Notes: generated from the sequence alone by a model not told the origin. Positions 7,928 to 17,636 are shown, numbered from the stretch's first letter. The stretch is 35,213 nt of DNA from Clostridia bacterium (GCA_012519005.1 JAAYRB010000149.1:1-35213); one strand, 5' to 3'. A program made the numbers and translations.

Positions 7928-8452
7928 ATGTTATGTGAGGAGTGCGGGAAAAACGAAGCAAGGGTTCATATCACTAAAATAATTAATGATAAAAAAAAGT
8001 CTATAAATTTATGTAATGAATGTGCAGCGAAGCATCAGAAAAAGCATATGATCGGCTTTGATCTGGAACCAAGTTTCTCTATTCATACATTCCTTGCCAG
8101 CCTTACTGAGGATATGAACCTCGGTCAGGATGTGGAATATTCCCCCATGGGGAACAGGCAATGTGAAAAATGTGGATTGACTTATAAAGAGTTTGGCAAA
8201 CTGGGTCGGTTGGGCTGTGATCAATGTTACAACACTTTTAGAAAAGGTATTGAGCCCCTATTAAAAAGAATCCACGGCAATTCCATTCACAAGGGTAAGA
8301 TACCGTTAAATATAGGGGAACATATCCGGCGTAAAAGAGAAATTGAACAATTGAAGGAAGACTTGCAGGTTTTGGTGATTAATGAACGATTTGAAGAGGC
8401 TGCTGTGATGCGGGATAAGATAAGGGAATTGGAAGCAAAATTGAATGGGTAG
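7928..8452 (+). CDS. mcsA: Protein-arginine kinase activator McsA
   Basis: McsA binds zinc and activates the arginine kinase McsB, so it helps deliver phosphoarginine-marked proteins to ClpC. The 174-residue protein has two CxxC pairs near the N-terminus (CEECGKNEARVH and LCNECAAKH), a second zinc module (CEKCGLTYKEFGKLGRLGCDQC at about 78-99) and a C-terminal UVR motif, LVINERFEEAAVMRDKIREL. These are the expected elements and length. It follows ctsR by 15 bases, uses ATG with GGGGG upstream, and is followed by mcsB 17 bases later. Confidence 0.95.
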   Translation: MLCEECGKNEARVHITKIINDKKKSINLCNECAAKHQKKHMIGFDLEPSFSIHTFLASLTEDMNLGQDVEYSPMGNRQCEKCGLTYKEFGKLGRLGCDQCYNTFRKGIEPLLKRIHGNSIHKGKIPLNIGEHIRRKREIEQLKEDLQVLVINERFEEAAVMRDKIRELEAKLNG

Positions 8453-8469
8453 GGAGGGGTACTGCAGCT

Positions 8470-9558
8470 ATGGATAATATAGGAATCAGAAATTCACTGA
8501 GCAGGTGGGTCAGAGATACCGGTCCCTATTCCGATGTGGTGATCTCCAGCAGAATCAGGCTTGCAAGAAATTTAGAAAAGTACTTTTTTCCTTCTCGCCT
8601 TTCCCATGACAGGCAAGAAGAAGTTGTAAATGAAATAGAGGCAGTAATTTCCAAACCTGGGATTAGTGAAAACACAGAGGGGCTTAGGACAGTCAGACTG
8701 GAGGGGCTCCCGGTTATACAGAGGCAGATGATGGTTGAAAAGCATATAATTAGCCCACAGCAAGCGAAAACCAATGGTCATCCCGGGAAGGCCGTGGTAC
8801 TGCAGGATGATGAAGCCGTGTCAATAATGGTTAATGAGGAGGACCATCTACGTATCCAGGTACTGCTTCCCGGCCTCATGCTTTGGGAAGCCTGGGATAT
8901 GGCAAATAATATAGATGATACCCTGGAGACTAAAGTGACATATGCTTTCGATGATGAGCTTGGATACTTAACTTGCTGCCCCACCAACCTTGGATCTGGT
9001 CTTAGGGCATCAGTAATGGTTCATCTGCCCGGCCTGGTACTCACTAATCAAGTGAGCAAGGTGTTGAAGGCATTGTCCCAGGTGGGTCTTGCAGTCCGGG
9101 GCCTCTATGGTGAGGGTTCGGAGCCCTTGGGCAATCTTTTCCAGGTGTCCAACCAAGTAACCCTTGGTAGGGTAGAAAAGGAAATCATAGAAGATTTGAT
9201 CAGTGTCACTAAAGGGTTGATAGAGCAGGAAAGATCAGCCAGGGAGCTGCTGTTAAATAGTGACACCGGTTCCCAGCTGACTGACAGAATATATAGGGCC
9301 TATGGGATACTGAGCCATGCCAGGATAATCAGTACCCAGGAAGCTCTTGGGCTTTTGTCCAGCCTGCGTCTAGGCGTGGATATGGAAATTATCGGAAATG
9401 TGGAGCCCAAAAAATTGGATGAACTGATGGTTTTAATTCAGCCGGGGTTTGTTCAGTATATCGCGGGGGGAGATTTATCCAGCGATGAAAGAGATGAGGC
9501 CCGGGCGGATTTGATTCGTGATTACCTGGCTAAAGATAAGGATATTGGCGAAAGCTGA
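8470..9558 (+). CDS. mcsB: Protein arginine kinase McsB
   Basis: McsB phosphorylates arginine side chains of damaged proteins and of CtsR, marking them for ClpCP degradation. The 362-residue sequence is of the guanidino phosphotransferase family without its N-terminal creatine-kinase-like domain. The nucleotide-binding arginines appear in VVISSRIRLARNLEKY (residues 24-39), and the catalytic loop YLTCCPTNLGSGLRASVMVHLP (about 165-186) contains the conserved cysteine. The start ATG has GGGAGGGG 12 bases upstream. It lies between mcsA and clpC in the usual order, so it is expected to be CtsR-regulated. Confidence 0.97.
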   Translation: MDNIGIRNSLSRWVRDTGPYSDVVISSRIRLARNLEKYFFPSRLSHDRQEEVVNEIEAVISKPGISENTEGLRTVRLEGLPVIQRQMMVEKHIISPQQAKTNGHPGKAVVLQDDEAVSIMVNEEDHLRIQVLLPGLMLWEAWDMANNIDDTLETKVTYAFDDELGYLTCCPTNLGSGLRASVMVHLPGLVLTNQVSKVLKALSQVGLAVRGLYGEGSEPLGNLFQVSNQVTLGRVEKEIIEDLISVTKGLIEQERSARELLLNSDTGSQLTDRIYRAYGILSHARIISTQEALGLLSSLRLGVDMEIIGNVEPKKLDELMVLIQPGFVQYIAGGDLSSDERDEARADLIRDYLAKDKDIGES

Positions 9559-9584
9559 ATAAATATTTCGCGAGGTGATATTTA

Positions 9585-12077
9585 ATGAGAAGGTTTACTG
9601 AGAGAGCACAAAAGGTGCTGCTTCTAGCTAAAGAGGAGTCCAACAAATTAGGTTACCCGGCGGTGGGTACTGAACATCTGCTTTTAGGTCTAATACGCGA
9701 GGGACATGGTATTGCAGCCAGGGCCATAGGGAGCCTGGGCATTAAAAATGAAGTGGTACGTAAGGAAATTGCCAAGCTTGTGGGGAAAGGGGAAAGTAAA
9801 GGGCAGCCGGAGGGTCAGGAAATAACCTTGACACCTCGTGCCAAAAATGTTTTGGAGCTGGCCGGAAATGAGGCTAGGGGTATGGGTGTCAATTATGTTG
9901 GCACGGAGCACATATTGTTGGGTCTGTTGAGGGAAGGTGAGGGGGTTGCGGCCAGAGTGTTAAACGGCCTTGGTGCCACCACGGATAAGGTCCGCCAACA
10001 GGTAATGCTTTTATTGGGCGGCTCCGGCGGGCCGATGGGATTTCCCATGTTCGGTTTCCCTGGGTCCGGTGCATCACCCCAGGGTTATGGTTCCGGTCAG
10101 GCCGCAAAGAGCAAGAGTGACACCCCTACCCTGGATGAATTTGGTACTGATCTGACTCAAATGGCATCAGAGGATAAGCTCGACCCTGTTATCGGCAGGA
10201 GCAAGGTCATCGATAGAGTAATACAGGTTTTGAGCAGAAGGACGAAGAATAACCCGGTGCTCATCGGTGAACCCGGCGTGGGAAAGACTGCAATCGTGGA
10301 AGGACTGGCACAGAAAATTTTAGAAGGTAAGGTTCCGGAAATTCTTGATGGCAAGAGAGTAATGAAACTTGATATGGCCAATATTGTTGCAGGAACCAAG
10401 TACCGCGGTGAATTTGAGGAGCGCTTCCGTCGGATAACAGAGGAGATCAAAAAATCAGGCTCGGTGATTATGTTTATCGATGAGCTGCACACAGTTATTG
10501 GTGCCGGGGCAGCGGAGGGCGCCATTGATGCGGCCAACATTTTAAAGCCTGCTCTTGCCCGGGGGGAACTGCAGTGTATAGGTGCCACTACTTTGGATGA
10601 ATACAGAAAGTATATTGAAAAGGATGCCGCTTTGGAGAGAAGGTTCCAGCCCATCACAGTGGATGAACCCGATGTGGAGGATGCCGTTGAAATTCTAAAG
10701 GGACTGAGAGATCGCTACGAGGCTCACCACAAGGTTGAGATTACGGATGAGGCAATAGAAGCAGCAGCGAAGCTCTCAAGCCGTTATATTGCAGATAGAT
10801 TTTTACCGGATAAGGCAATAGATTTGATAGATGAGGCTGCTTCCAGGGTAAGGCTGGAAGTAACCACCGCCCCTCCGGAGATAAAGGAAATGGACAAAAG
10901 GCTGGAGGAAATCCAAAAGGAAAAAGAAGCAGCAGTAAATGAACAGAACTTTGAACAGGCCGCAGGGCTGAGGGATGAAGAAAAGGAGATAAAAGCTAAG
11001 CTGGAAGAATTACGGCAGCAATGGGGACATGAAAAGGGCACGGAAAAGACCAATGTTACTGGGGAGGATATATCTAAGATCGTATCTGATTGGACCGGTA
11101 TCCCAGTTATCAAGCTGGAGGAAGAGGAAGCGGAACGTCTGTTGAAACTGGAGGATACCCTTCATGAAAGGGTTATTGGTCAGAAGGATGCGGTAAGAGC
11201 GGTGTCAAGGGCTATACGCCGTGCTAGGGCTGGCCTGAAGGATCCAAAGCGTCCCGTGGGTTCGTTTATTTTCTTGGGTCCCACTGGAGTGGGCAAAACG
11301 GAGCTGGCCAGGGCGCTGGCAGAGGCCATGTTTGGGGATGAAGATGCCATGATCCGCCTAGACATGTCCGAATATATGGAAAAACACACAGTTTCCAAGC
11401 TGATAGGTGCCCCTCCCGGATATGTTGGGTATGATGAGGCCGGGCAGCTTACGGAAAGAGTGAGAAGGAAACCATATAGTGTTGTACTCTTCGATGAGGT
11501 GGAAAAAGCCCACCCCGATGTATTCAATGTGCTGCTGCAGGTACTTGAGGATGGCCGCCTCACCGATGCCCAGGGTAGATTGGTGGATTTCAGGAATACA
11601 GTCCTTATTATGACCTCCAATGTGGGTGCCACAACCTTTAGATCGGAAATAACTGGTTTTTCCAAGGGTTCACAGGCGGACAGCTATAAGGATATGAAGG
11701 CCACAATTATGAATGAACTGAGACGCACATTTAGACCGGAATTCCTAAACCGTGTGGATGAAACAGTTGTTTTCCACTCCCTGAGCATGGAAAACATCAA
11801 AAGCATCGTGGATCTAATGATAGCGGAGTTGGCAGAGAGATTGAAGGAAAATGATATGATGATTGAGATAGCAGAAGAAGCCAAGGTGGCCCTTGCAGAA
11901 GAAGGTTTTAGTGAGGAATATGGGGCCAGGCCGCTGCGGAGAGCTATACAGCGCTTTATTGAGGATGAAATCTCAGAGGCTATGTTAGAGCAAAAGTTAG
12001 ATTCTGGCGATACGATTTATGTCTATGCTGAGGACGGTAAGGTAAAAATAGAGAAGAAAGAAACAGCAAAGATCTGA
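9585..12077 (+). CDS. clpC: ATP-dependent Clp protease ATP-binding subunit ClpC
   Basis: ClpC is a hexameric AAA+ unfoldase that feeds proteins to ClpP. The 830-residue protein contains the N-terminal double Clp-N repeat (about 1-145), which binds adaptors and phosphoarginine, then AAA-1 with Walker A GEPGVGKT near residue 229, a middle domain with the UVR-like [19 protein letters not shown], and AAA-2 with [22 protein letters not shown] near residue 565. A glycine-rich linker (about 145-170) is somewhat long but not abnormal. GCGAGGTGAT precedes the ATG. It ends the CtsR-controlled operon; a terminator follows within 40-75 bases. Confidence 0.97.
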   Translation: MRRFTERAQKVLLLAKEESNKLGYPAVGTEHLLLGLIREGHGIAARAIGSLGIKNEVVRKEIAKLVGKGESKGQPEGQEITLTPRAKNVLELAGNEARGMGVNYVGTEHILLGLLREGEGVAARVLNGLGATTDKVRQQVMLLLGGSGGPMGFPMFGFPGSGASPQGYGSGQAAKSKSDTPTLDEFGTDLTQMASEDKLDPVIGRSKVIDRVIQVLSRRTKNNPVLIGEPGVGKTAIVEGLAQKILEGKVPEILDGKRVMKLDMANIVAGTKYRGEFEERFRRITEEIKKSGSVIMFIDELHTVIGAGAAEGAIDAANILKPALARGELQCIGATTLDEYRKYIEKDAALERRFQPITVDEPDVEDAVEILKGLRDRYEAHHKVEITDEAIEAAAKLSSRYIADRFLPDKAIDLIDEAASRVRLEVTTAPPEIKEMDKRLEEIQKEKEAAVNEQNFEQAAGLRDEEKEIKAKLEELRQQWGHEKGTEKTNVTGEDISKIVSDWTGIPVIKLEEEEAERLLKLEDTLHERVIGQKDAVRAVSRAIRRARAGLKDPKRPVGSFIFLGPTGVGKTELARALAEAMFGDEDAMIRLDMSEYMEKHTVSKLIGAPPGYVGYDEAGQLTERVRRKPYSVVLFDEVEKAHPDVFNVLLQVLEDGRLTDAQGRLVDFRNTVLIMTSNVGATTFRSEITGFSKGSQADSYKDMKATIMNELRRTFRPEFLNRVDETVVFHSLSMENIKSIVDLMIAELAERLKENDMMIEIAEEAKVALAEEGFSEEYGARPLRRAIQRFIEDEISEAMLEQKLDSGDTIYVYAEDGKVKIEKKETAKI

Positions 12078-12115
12078 GTTCATTATTGAGTAAAAATTCT
12101 TTTTGTACCTCAATC

Positions 12116-12154
12116 AGGCGTTGGTCATTGTCATTATGACCGGCGCCTTTTTTG
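12116..12154 (+). terminator. Intrinsic terminator after clpC
   Basis: AGGCGTTGGTCAT at 12116-12128 pairs with ATGACCGGCGCCT at 12136-12148 (two G-T pairs) around a 7-base loop, followed by TTTTTT. It closes the heat-shock operon before radA. Confidence 0.85.
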
Positions 12155-12199
12155 GGTTAGAATTGGAGGAGTGGGACTTCAGGATGGAGAGGTGAGCCT

Positions 12200-13567
12200 A
12201 TGACCAAGAAAAGAACATCGTTCTGCTGTGATCTATTTGGGTATGAGGCCCCGAAATGGTATGGCAAATGTCCCCAGTGCGGAGAATGGAACAGCCTACG
12301 AGAACAAACAATAAAACAAAAAACCAATTTTGGCAATATGACAAAGGCGGGATCGGGGGATCTTCCGCGGCCAATTATGGATGTGAGAAATAGGGAGGAG
12401 GGCAGGCAGACCACCGGAAGCGGAGAGTTGGATAGGGCATTGGGCGGGGGGGTGGTGTCGGGATCCATCACCTTGATTGCAGGAAGCCCCGGGGTGGGAA
12501 AATCAACTCTTCTGCTTCAGATTTCAGATAATGTCAGCCAACAAAGGGGAAAGGTATTGTATATATCCGGTGAGGAATCTCCCGGCCAAATAAGATTGAG
12601 GGCAAATAGACTGAATGTACAATCCCCTGACTTATTTATAGGGTCTGAAACTGATATTGATCACATCTGTGAGCAGATTGAGAAAATCAAACCAGTGCTT
12701 GTGGTGGTGGATTCCATTCAGACGGTCCACGATCCTTCTCTTAAAAATCAACCGGGGAGTATAACCCAGGTGAGGCAATGCTGCAGAATACTTATGAAAC
12801 ATGCAAAAGACTTGAATATACCAATCTTCATTGTAGGGCATATTACCAAGGGGGGAACAATAGCCGGGCCGAAAATCCTGGAGCATATAGTGGATTCAGT
12901 CCTTTATTTTGAGGGGGATTCCTTCCATATGCACCGGATTATCAGGGTAGAAAAAAATCGTTTTGGCTCAACCAATGAAATCGGTGTTTTTGAAATGCGG
13001 GATTCCGGCTTGATTGACGTCCCCGATCCTTCCACGATTTTTTTAGAGGAAAGTCAGGCCCGGGAGGCGGGCACCCAGGTGGTGGCGGCTATGAAGGGAT
13101 CCAGACCAATTTTTCTGGAGATCCAATCCCTTGTTTCCGAAAGCCCTTTCGGAAACCCCCGAAGGCTGGCCAATGGTGTTGATTACAATAGGCTCTTACT
13201 CATGCTGGCGGTTTTAGATAAAAAAGCCGGATTACATATGAACAAAGAAGATGCCTATGTAAATATTGCCGGAGGCCTGCGGGTAGATGAACCGGCCATC
13301 GATTTAGCCCTATGTATCAGCCTAGCATCCAGCTTCAGAAATTTGCCTGTGTCCCCCAGGACATTTGCATTTGGGGAAGTGGGCCTGACAGGAGAAATAA
13401 GGGCCGTGTCCCAGGCTGAGCTAAGGGTGAGGGAAGGGGAGAGGCTTGGGTTTGAACGCTGTATACTTCCAAAAAAAGTAGGGGATCAGTTGGGGAGAAT
13501 CGGCAATCTTGAATTGATTGGGGTTACCGCCGTAGATGAAGCCTTGGAATATGCTTTGGAGGGATAG
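12200..13567 (+). CDS. radA: DNA repair protein RadA (Sms) with altered zinc finger
   Basis: RadA is a hexameric helicase that extends branched recombination intermediates. The 455-residue protein has a RecA-like core with Walker A GSPGVGKST at 95-103, the RadA-specific KNRFG motif at 252-256, and a C-terminal Lon-like domain. Its N-terminal C4 zinc finger is unusual: CCDLFGYEAPKWYGKCPQCGEW shows Cys10, Cys24 and Cys27, but position 13, normally the second cysteine, is Phe (codon TTT at 12236-12238). Cys9 is an extra cysteine that might compensate. The ATG at 12200 follows GGAGAGGTGAG. disA follows 3 bases later, the usual neighbour. Confidence 0.95.
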   Translation: MTKKRTSFCCDLFGYEAPKWYGKCPQCGEWNSLREQTIKQKTNFGNMTKAGSGDLPRPIMDVRNREEGRQTTGSGELDRALGGGVVSGSITLIAGSPGVGKSTLLLQISDNVSQQRGKVLYISGEESPGQIRLRANRLNVQSPDLFIGSETDIDHICEQIEKIKPVLVVVDSIQTVHDPSLKNQPGSITQVRQCCRILMKHAKDLNIPIFIVGHITKGGTIAGPKILEHIVDSVLYFEGDSFHMHRIIRVEKNRFGSTNEIGVFEMRDSGLIDVPDPSTIFLEESQAREAGTQVVAAMKGSRPIFLEIQSLVSESPFGNPRRLANGVDYNRLLLMLAVLDKKAGLHMNKEDAYVNIAGGLRVDEPAIDLALCISLASSFRNLPVSPRTFAFGEVGLTGEIRAVSQAELRVREGERLGFERCILPKKVGDQLGRIGNLELIGVTAVDEALEYALEG

Positions 13568-13570
13568 TAT

Positions 13571-14656
13571 TTGCCGGAAAAAAACAGGCTGTCCAAAGAG
13601 GAGTTAATAACATCTCTCAAGATGCTTGCGCCGGGGACAATGCTCAGATCCGGGCTGGAAAGCATCTTGAATGCTAACAAGGGTGCATTGGTTGTAGTAG
13701 GAGATAACGATGAAATTATGGGCCTTGTTGAAGGTGGTTTCAATATTAATTGTCAATTCACGGATTCCGCATTATATGAACTTGCCAAAATGGATGGTGC
13801 CATAATTTTAGATGGAAAGGTTGAAAAAATACTGAGGGCCAATGCCCATCTACACCCTCTAGTGACTATACCCTCAAACGAAACAGGTATTAGGCATCGT
13901 ATAGCACAGAGGGTAGCAAGGCAAACTGATGCCCTTGTTGTGGCCATATCTGAGCACAGGGGTACGATATCTTTTTACAAGGGTTTGCTAAAATATGTAC
14001 TGAGAGATACGGGATTTATATTAACGAAGGCAAATCAAGCGGTTCAGACATTGGACAAATACCGATATATACTAAACAGAACGCTGGATGAACTGAGCGC
14101 CCTTGAAATTAAAGGGATCAGTACAGTAAATGATGCCGCCGAGGCCATTCAGCAGGCAGTCTTGGTACTGCATATAATTGAGGAATTGGAAATATATATC
14201 TGTCAATTGGGAAGCGAGGGAAAGCTGGTAAATATACAGCTTCAAGAAATCAACTGGGATTTAAAAAAGGAGATACTTCTCCTAATTCGGGATTACTATC
14301 AGCCGGGAAAAACCCTTCCATATCCCAGGGATATACTGAATCACATCCAATCAAGCCCAAGGTTTGAACCGCTGGACTTAAGGGAGATATCAAGAATTCT
14401 GGGATATGGATATTCCGAGGAGGCTTTAAGGGTATTGGCTTACCCGAAAGGGTACAGGGTCATGAGCAAAATAGCACCGATTCCGGTTACAGTGGTGGAT
14501 GATCTTGTAAATACCTTTGGGAGCTTAAATAATCTCATGGCCAGCAATGTGGAGGGCCTCACAAAGGTAGAGGGTATCGGAGAGGCAAGGGCCCAGACGA
14601 TAAAGGAGGGTTTTTTGAAATTTCACAGGGATATTTTGGACCAAGGCTCGGAGTAA
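13571..14656 (+). CDS. disA: DNA integrity scanning protein DisA, diadenylate cyclase
   Basis: DisA makes c-di-AMP from two ATP and scans DNA for branched structures, pausing synthesis at lesions. The 361-residue protein has an N-terminal DAC domain with the two key motifs, DGA at residues 75-77 (MDGAIILD) and RHR at 108-110 (GIRHRIAQR), a long helical spine, and C-terminal helix-hairpin-helix motifs (NLMASNVEGLTKVEGIGEARAQTI) for DNA binding. The start is TTG at 13571, 3 bases after the radA stop, with GGAGGG inside the end of radA. Coupling with radA is consistent with RadA acting as a DisA partner in Bacillus. Confidence 0.97.
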   Translation: MPEKNRLSKEELITSLKMLAPGTMLRSGLESILNANKGALVVVGDNDEIMGLVEGGFNINCQFTDSALYELAKMDGAIILDGKVEKILRANAHLHPLVTIPSNETGIRHRIAQRVARQTDALVVAISEHRGTISFYKGLLKYVLRDTGFILTKANQAVQTLDKYRYILNRTLDELSALEIKGISTVNDAAEAIQQAVLVLHIIEELEIYICQLGSEGKLVNIQLQEINWDLKKEILLLIRDYYQPGKTLPYPRDILNHIQSSPRFEPLDLREISRILGYGYSEEALRVLAYPKGYRVMSKIAPIPVTVVDDLVNTFGSLNNLMASNVEGLTKVEGIGEARAQTIKEGFLKFHRDILDQGSE

Positions 14657-14681
14657 AAGAAATTTTAAAAAATAATATCCA

Positions 14682-14710
14682 TTGACATGGTTGGGCCCTC
14701 TTGATATAAT
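14682..14710 (+). promoter_or_regulatory. carD promoter P1, consensus
   Basis: TTGACA at 14682-14687 and TATAAT at 14705-14710 with a 17-base spacer form a perfect sigma-A promoter directly after disA. Confidence 0.8.
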
Positions 14711-14722
14711 ATTTAGTTAAAT

Positions 14723-14751
14723 TTGACACCAGCGAGTATCTTTGATATAAT
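14723..14751 (+). promoter_or_regulatory. carD promoter P2, consensus
   Basis: TTGACA at 14723-14728 and TATAAT at 14746-14751, again 17 bases apart, repeat the P1 arrangement exactly 41 bases downstream. Both -10 boxes lie in the longer shared string TTGATATAAT. Confidence 0.8.
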
Positions 14752-14787
14752 TTATGTTACTAAATATTATCATTAGGAGGTTATTCG

Positions 14788-15264
14788 ATGTTCAATGTAG
14801 GGGATAAGGTAGTATATCCAATGCATGGGGCCGGAGTGATAGAGGCCATCGAGGAAAAGGAGATCCTTGGCAAAAAAAGTAAGTACTATATAATGAGAAT
14901 GCCCATAGGAAATATGAAGGTTATGGTACCCATGGACAATGTTCAGGATGTGGGATTGAGAAGGGTGGTTGGCAATAAGGACATTAGTAAGGTGATGGAT
15001 ATTTTGAGCAACGGTGGGTCGGAAATGTCCTCCAACTGGAACCGCCGCTACAAGAAAAATCTAGAGAAAATTAAGAGCGGTAATATATTTGAGGTTGCGG
15101 AAGTTGTAACCAATTTGATGGCTAGAGAAAAAGAGAAGGGCCTATCCACTGGGGAAAGAAAAATGCTTGAAAATGCAAGGCGTATATTGACCAGTGAGAT
15201 CGTACTTTCCCAGGGTAAAGAAGAGGAGCAGGTAGAATCCATGCTGGAGGCAGTTTTTGCATAA
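14788..15264 (+). CDS. CarD family transcriptional regulator
   Basis: CarD/CdnL proteins bind the RNA polymerase beta subunit and stabilise open promoter complexes. The 158-residue protein begins MFNVGDKVVYPMHGAGVIEAIEEKEILGKKSKYY, the RNA-polymerase-interacting domain shared with Mfd, followed by a helical C-terminal DNA-backbone-binding domain with the REKEKGLSTGERKMLENARRIL region. Length is typical. AGGAGG at 14775-14780 precedes the ATG. It stands behind two perfect tandem promoters, so strong constitutive expression is likely; in other bacteria this regulator acts at rRNA and other core promoters. Confidence 0.93.
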   Translation: MFNVGDKVVYPMHGAGVIEAIEEKEILGKKSKYYIMRMPIGNMKVMVPMDNVQDVGLRRVVGNKDISKVMDILSNGGSEMSSNWNRRYKKNLEKIKSGNIFEVAEVVTNLMAREKEKGLSTGERKMLENARRILTSEIVLSQGKEEEQVESMLEAVFA

Positions 15265-15279
15265 TTTTCTCCGCATGGA

Positions 15280-15308
15280 TTGTAGCTTTTCTTTTAAGGT
15301 TGTATAAT
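15280..15308 (+). promoter_or_regulatory. Promoter upstream of the PIN/TRAM gene
   Basis: TTGTAG at 15280-15285 and TATAAT at 15303-15308 with 17 bases between form a likely sigma-A promoter for the yacL-ispD-ispF unit. Confidence 0.6.
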
Positions 15309-15350
15309 ATTCAAGTGGTAAAGATAGACTAAAAAAAGGGAGGTGAACAT

Positions 15351-16478
15351 ATGCTTTACAGAATTAGTAGACTTTTGATAACCTTACTGGCGGCGGTGGG
15401 GAGTTTTACAATCAGCCGTACCCTAACAGCGGAAGGACTGTCATGGCCTGTTGAGATCCTATGGTCTGTTTTGATTCTCAGCACCATAGTTGGTGGATTA
15501 ATAGGCTACAGTATATCCCCATGGATTTATCGACATGTAAAAAATTTTACCAGCTGGCTTGAGCAGTACCTACATAAGATTCCTGTTCAGGACATGGTCA
15601 GCGGTGCCATGGGGGTGATTATCGGACTCATAATTGCTACTTTATTAGGGCTGTCTTTTTCAAAAATCCCCCTTGTGGGGCCATATTTTTCTCTGGTATT
15701 AAGCCTGGTCCTTGGGTACTTGGGGTGGAGTGTGGGAGTTAAGAAAAAAGGGGAGTTTCTTGCACTTTTTTCAATCCTTCCCCGCTTTGCTAAGGACAAG
15801 AAACCCGGCCCCCCCGCGGAGCAAAAGGGGCTTTATAAAATACTTGATACCAGTGTGATAATTGATGGCCGCATAGCTGATATCTGTAAAACTGGATTTG
15901 TGGATGGGACGCTGTTAATACCCAATTTTGTTTTAGAAGAATTGAGACATATTGCAGATTCATCTGATTTGTTGAAGCGTAATCGGGGTAGGCGGGGTCT
16001 AGATATCCTAAATAAAATCCGTAAGGAATTAGATGTCAATGTGGAGATTTATGAAGGGGACACTACCAGCAATGAGGAAGTGGACAGCAAACTCGTGAGG
16101 TTGGCTCAAAAATTAAACGGTAAAATCATTACTAATGATTTTAACCTGAATAAGGTAGCCCAGCTTCAGGAAGTAAAGGTTCTGAATATCAATGATTTGG
16201 CCAATGCAGTAAAACCGGTTGTTCTACCCGGGGAGGAGATGTTGGTTCAGGTAATAAAAGAAGGTAAGGAAATTGGCCAAGGGGTGGCCTATCTAGATGA
16301 CGGTACAATGATAGTGATTGAAAACGGGCGGAAGCTTATCGGCAAAACTGTCACCGTTGTGGTTACCAGTGTACTGCAAACCTCCGCGGGAAGAATGATA
16401 TTTGCAAAGCCTAGGGATGAGGCCAAGGAAGTTGGCAGCAGAACCTACGGGCAGGAGGAATACCAGTGCATCACTTGA
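15351..16478 (+). CDS. yacL: Membrane-anchored PIN/TRAM domain protein (YacL-like)
   Basis: The 375-residue protein has several hydrophobic N-terminal segments (about 8-25, 36-56, 84-105 and 112-130), then a PIN nuclease-like domain starting ILDTSVIIDGRIADI with acidic residues Asp166 and Asp172 and a later TNDFNLNK motif, and a C-terminal TRAM domain (about 300-365) expected to bind RNA. It therefore looks like a membrane-tethered ribonuclease. The family's substrate is not settled as far as I know. The ATG at 15351 follows GGGAGGTG. The gene overlaps ispD by 13 bases, the conserved order in Clostridia and Bacilli. Confidence 0.9.
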   Translation: MLYRISRLLITLLAAVGSFTISRTLTAEGLSWPVEILWSVLILSTIVGGLIGYSISPWIYRHVKNFTSWLEQYLHKIPVQDMVSGAMGVIIGLIIATLLGLSFSKIPLVGPYFSLVLSLVLGYLGWSVGVKKKGEFLALFSILPRFAKDKKPGPPAEQKGLYKILDTSVIIDGRIADICKTGFVDGTLLIPNFVLEELRHIADSSDLLKRNRGRRGLDILNKIRKELDVNVEIYEGDTTSNEEVDSKLVRLAQKLNGKIITNDFNLNKVAQLQEVKVLNINDLANAVKPVVLPGEEMLVQVIKEGKEIGQGVAYLDDGTMIVIENGRKLIGKTVTVVVTSVLQTSAGRMIFAKPRDEAKEVGSRTYGQEEYQCIT

Positions 16479-17185
16479 CGGCAATAATAGCCGCCGGCGG
16501 GTCAGGGACGAGAATGAATGCCGGGGTAAATAAGCAATACCTTCAACTCTTGGACAAGCCTGTCTTGGTCCATACCTTGGATTTATTTGAGAGATCTCCT
16601 CTTGTAAATGAGATTATAGTTGTGGTTCCTAAGGATGAAATAGAGCATTGTAAAAAGGAAATAATAAAACCCCTGGGTTTTACGAAAATAGAGAGGATCG
16701 TTGGGGGAGGCGCGGAGCGCCAGGATTCGGTTTATAATGGTCTTACCGCTTTGGATGACAGCTGTGAATATGTGGCCGTGCATGATGGGGCGCGGCCACT
16801 TTTAACGTCCGAAACCCTATCCCGGGTGGTCATGGAGGGTTTTAGACATGGTGCAGCGGTTGCCGCCGTTCCTTTAAAAGATACTATAAAAACAGGGAAT
16901 ACAGAGGGTTTTGTTACGGGTACACCGGAAAGAAGCGGAATATGGACTGTTCAGACACCCCAGGTCTTCGAAAAGGGGCTGTTGGTCAGGGCCTATGAAT
17001 ATGCCAGAAGGGTTTCATTTGTTGGAACCGATGATTCCATGCTCGTGGAAAAACTAGGGGCACCTGTCAAGCTCGTTCTGGGGGATTATGAAAATATAAA
17101 AATCACAACCCAAGAGGATATGGTGGTGGCTTCGCAAATACTGACCTGGAGGCGTGAAAAAGATGAGGGTGGGGATGGGTTATGA
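16466..17185 (+). CDS. ispD: 2-C-methyl-D-erythritol 4-phosphate cytidylyltransferase
   Basis: IspD couples MEP to CTP in the non-mevalonate isoprenoid pathway. The 239-residue protein starts at GTG 16466, inside the end of yacL, and shows the nucleotidyltransferase signature AIIAAGGSGTRMNAGVNKQY (residues 6-25) with the CTP-binding glycine loop and Lys, DGARPLL near residue 107, and GTDDSMLVE near the C-terminus. Length fits the family. Overlap with both yacL and ispF implies coupled translation. ispD plus ispF adjacency shows that the organism uses the MEP route. Confidence 0.96.
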   Translation: MHHLTAIIAAGGSGTRMNAGVNKQYLQLLDKPVLVHTLDLFERSPLVNEIIVVVPKDEIEHCKKEIIKPLGFTKIERIVGGGAERQDSVYNGLTALDDSCEYVAVHDGARPLLTSETLSRVVMEGFRHGAAVAAVPLKDTIKTGNTEGFVTGTPERSGIWTVQTPQVFEKGLLVRAYEYARRVSFVGTDDSMLVEKLGAPVKLVLGDYENIKITTQEDMVVASQILTWRREKDEGGDGL

Positions 17186-17636
17186 TATCCATAGGTTGGT
17201 GCCGGGAAGGCCTTTGATTTTAGGGGGTGTGGAAATTCCCTTTCATCTGGGACTACAGGGCCACTCCGATGCAGATGTTTTGCTGCATGCCCTTTGTGAT
17301 GCACTTCTTGGGGCTGCCGGCGAAAGGGATATTGGATACCATTTTCCCCCGGATGATCAACGCTTTGAGGGTATATCCAGTATGGTGCTCTTGTCCGAAG
17401 TGAAAAAGATTATTGGGGACGGGCTTGCAGTCATAAATATAGACGCTGTAATTATTGCAGAAAAACCTAAGTTGGCACCTTTTACTGAAACTATGGAAGG
17501 AAATATTGGACATTGTCTAGATATAAACCCTAAGGATGTAAATATAAAGGCCACTACAAACGAAGGAATAGGGGGTATCGGTAGGGGTGAAGCCATCGCC
17601 GCCCATGCTGTTGTCAGCATTAAATTGCTAAGGTAA
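17163..17636 (+). CDS. ispF: 2-C-methyl-D-erythritol 2,4-cyclodiphosphate synthase
   Basis: IspF cyclises CDP-ME 2-phosphate to MEcPP in the MEP pathway. The 157-residue product contains the metal-binding start MGYDIHRL (Asp and His ligands), the GHSDADVLLHALCDALLGA motif and the C-terminal TTNEGIGGIGRGEAIAAHAVV loop. A GTG at 17154 is also in frame, but GGAGG at 17148-17152 is 10 bases before the ATG at 17163 and only one before the GTG. The gene overlaps ispD by 23 bases. The 166 bases after it hold only a likely gltX promoter; I see no clear terminator. Confidence 0.96.
   Translation: MRVGMGYDIHRLVPGRPLILGGVEIPFHLGLQGHSDADVLLHALCDALLGAAGERDIGYHFPPDDQRFEGISSMVLLSEVKKIIGDGLAVINIDAVIIAEKPKLAPFTETMEGNIGHCLDINPKDVNIKATTNEGIGGIGRGEAIAAHAVVSIKLLR

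Noticed and set aside
10157-10657. Long - strand open frame inside clpC
   Set aside because: Serine-rich shadow translation opposite the conserved AAA-1 domain.
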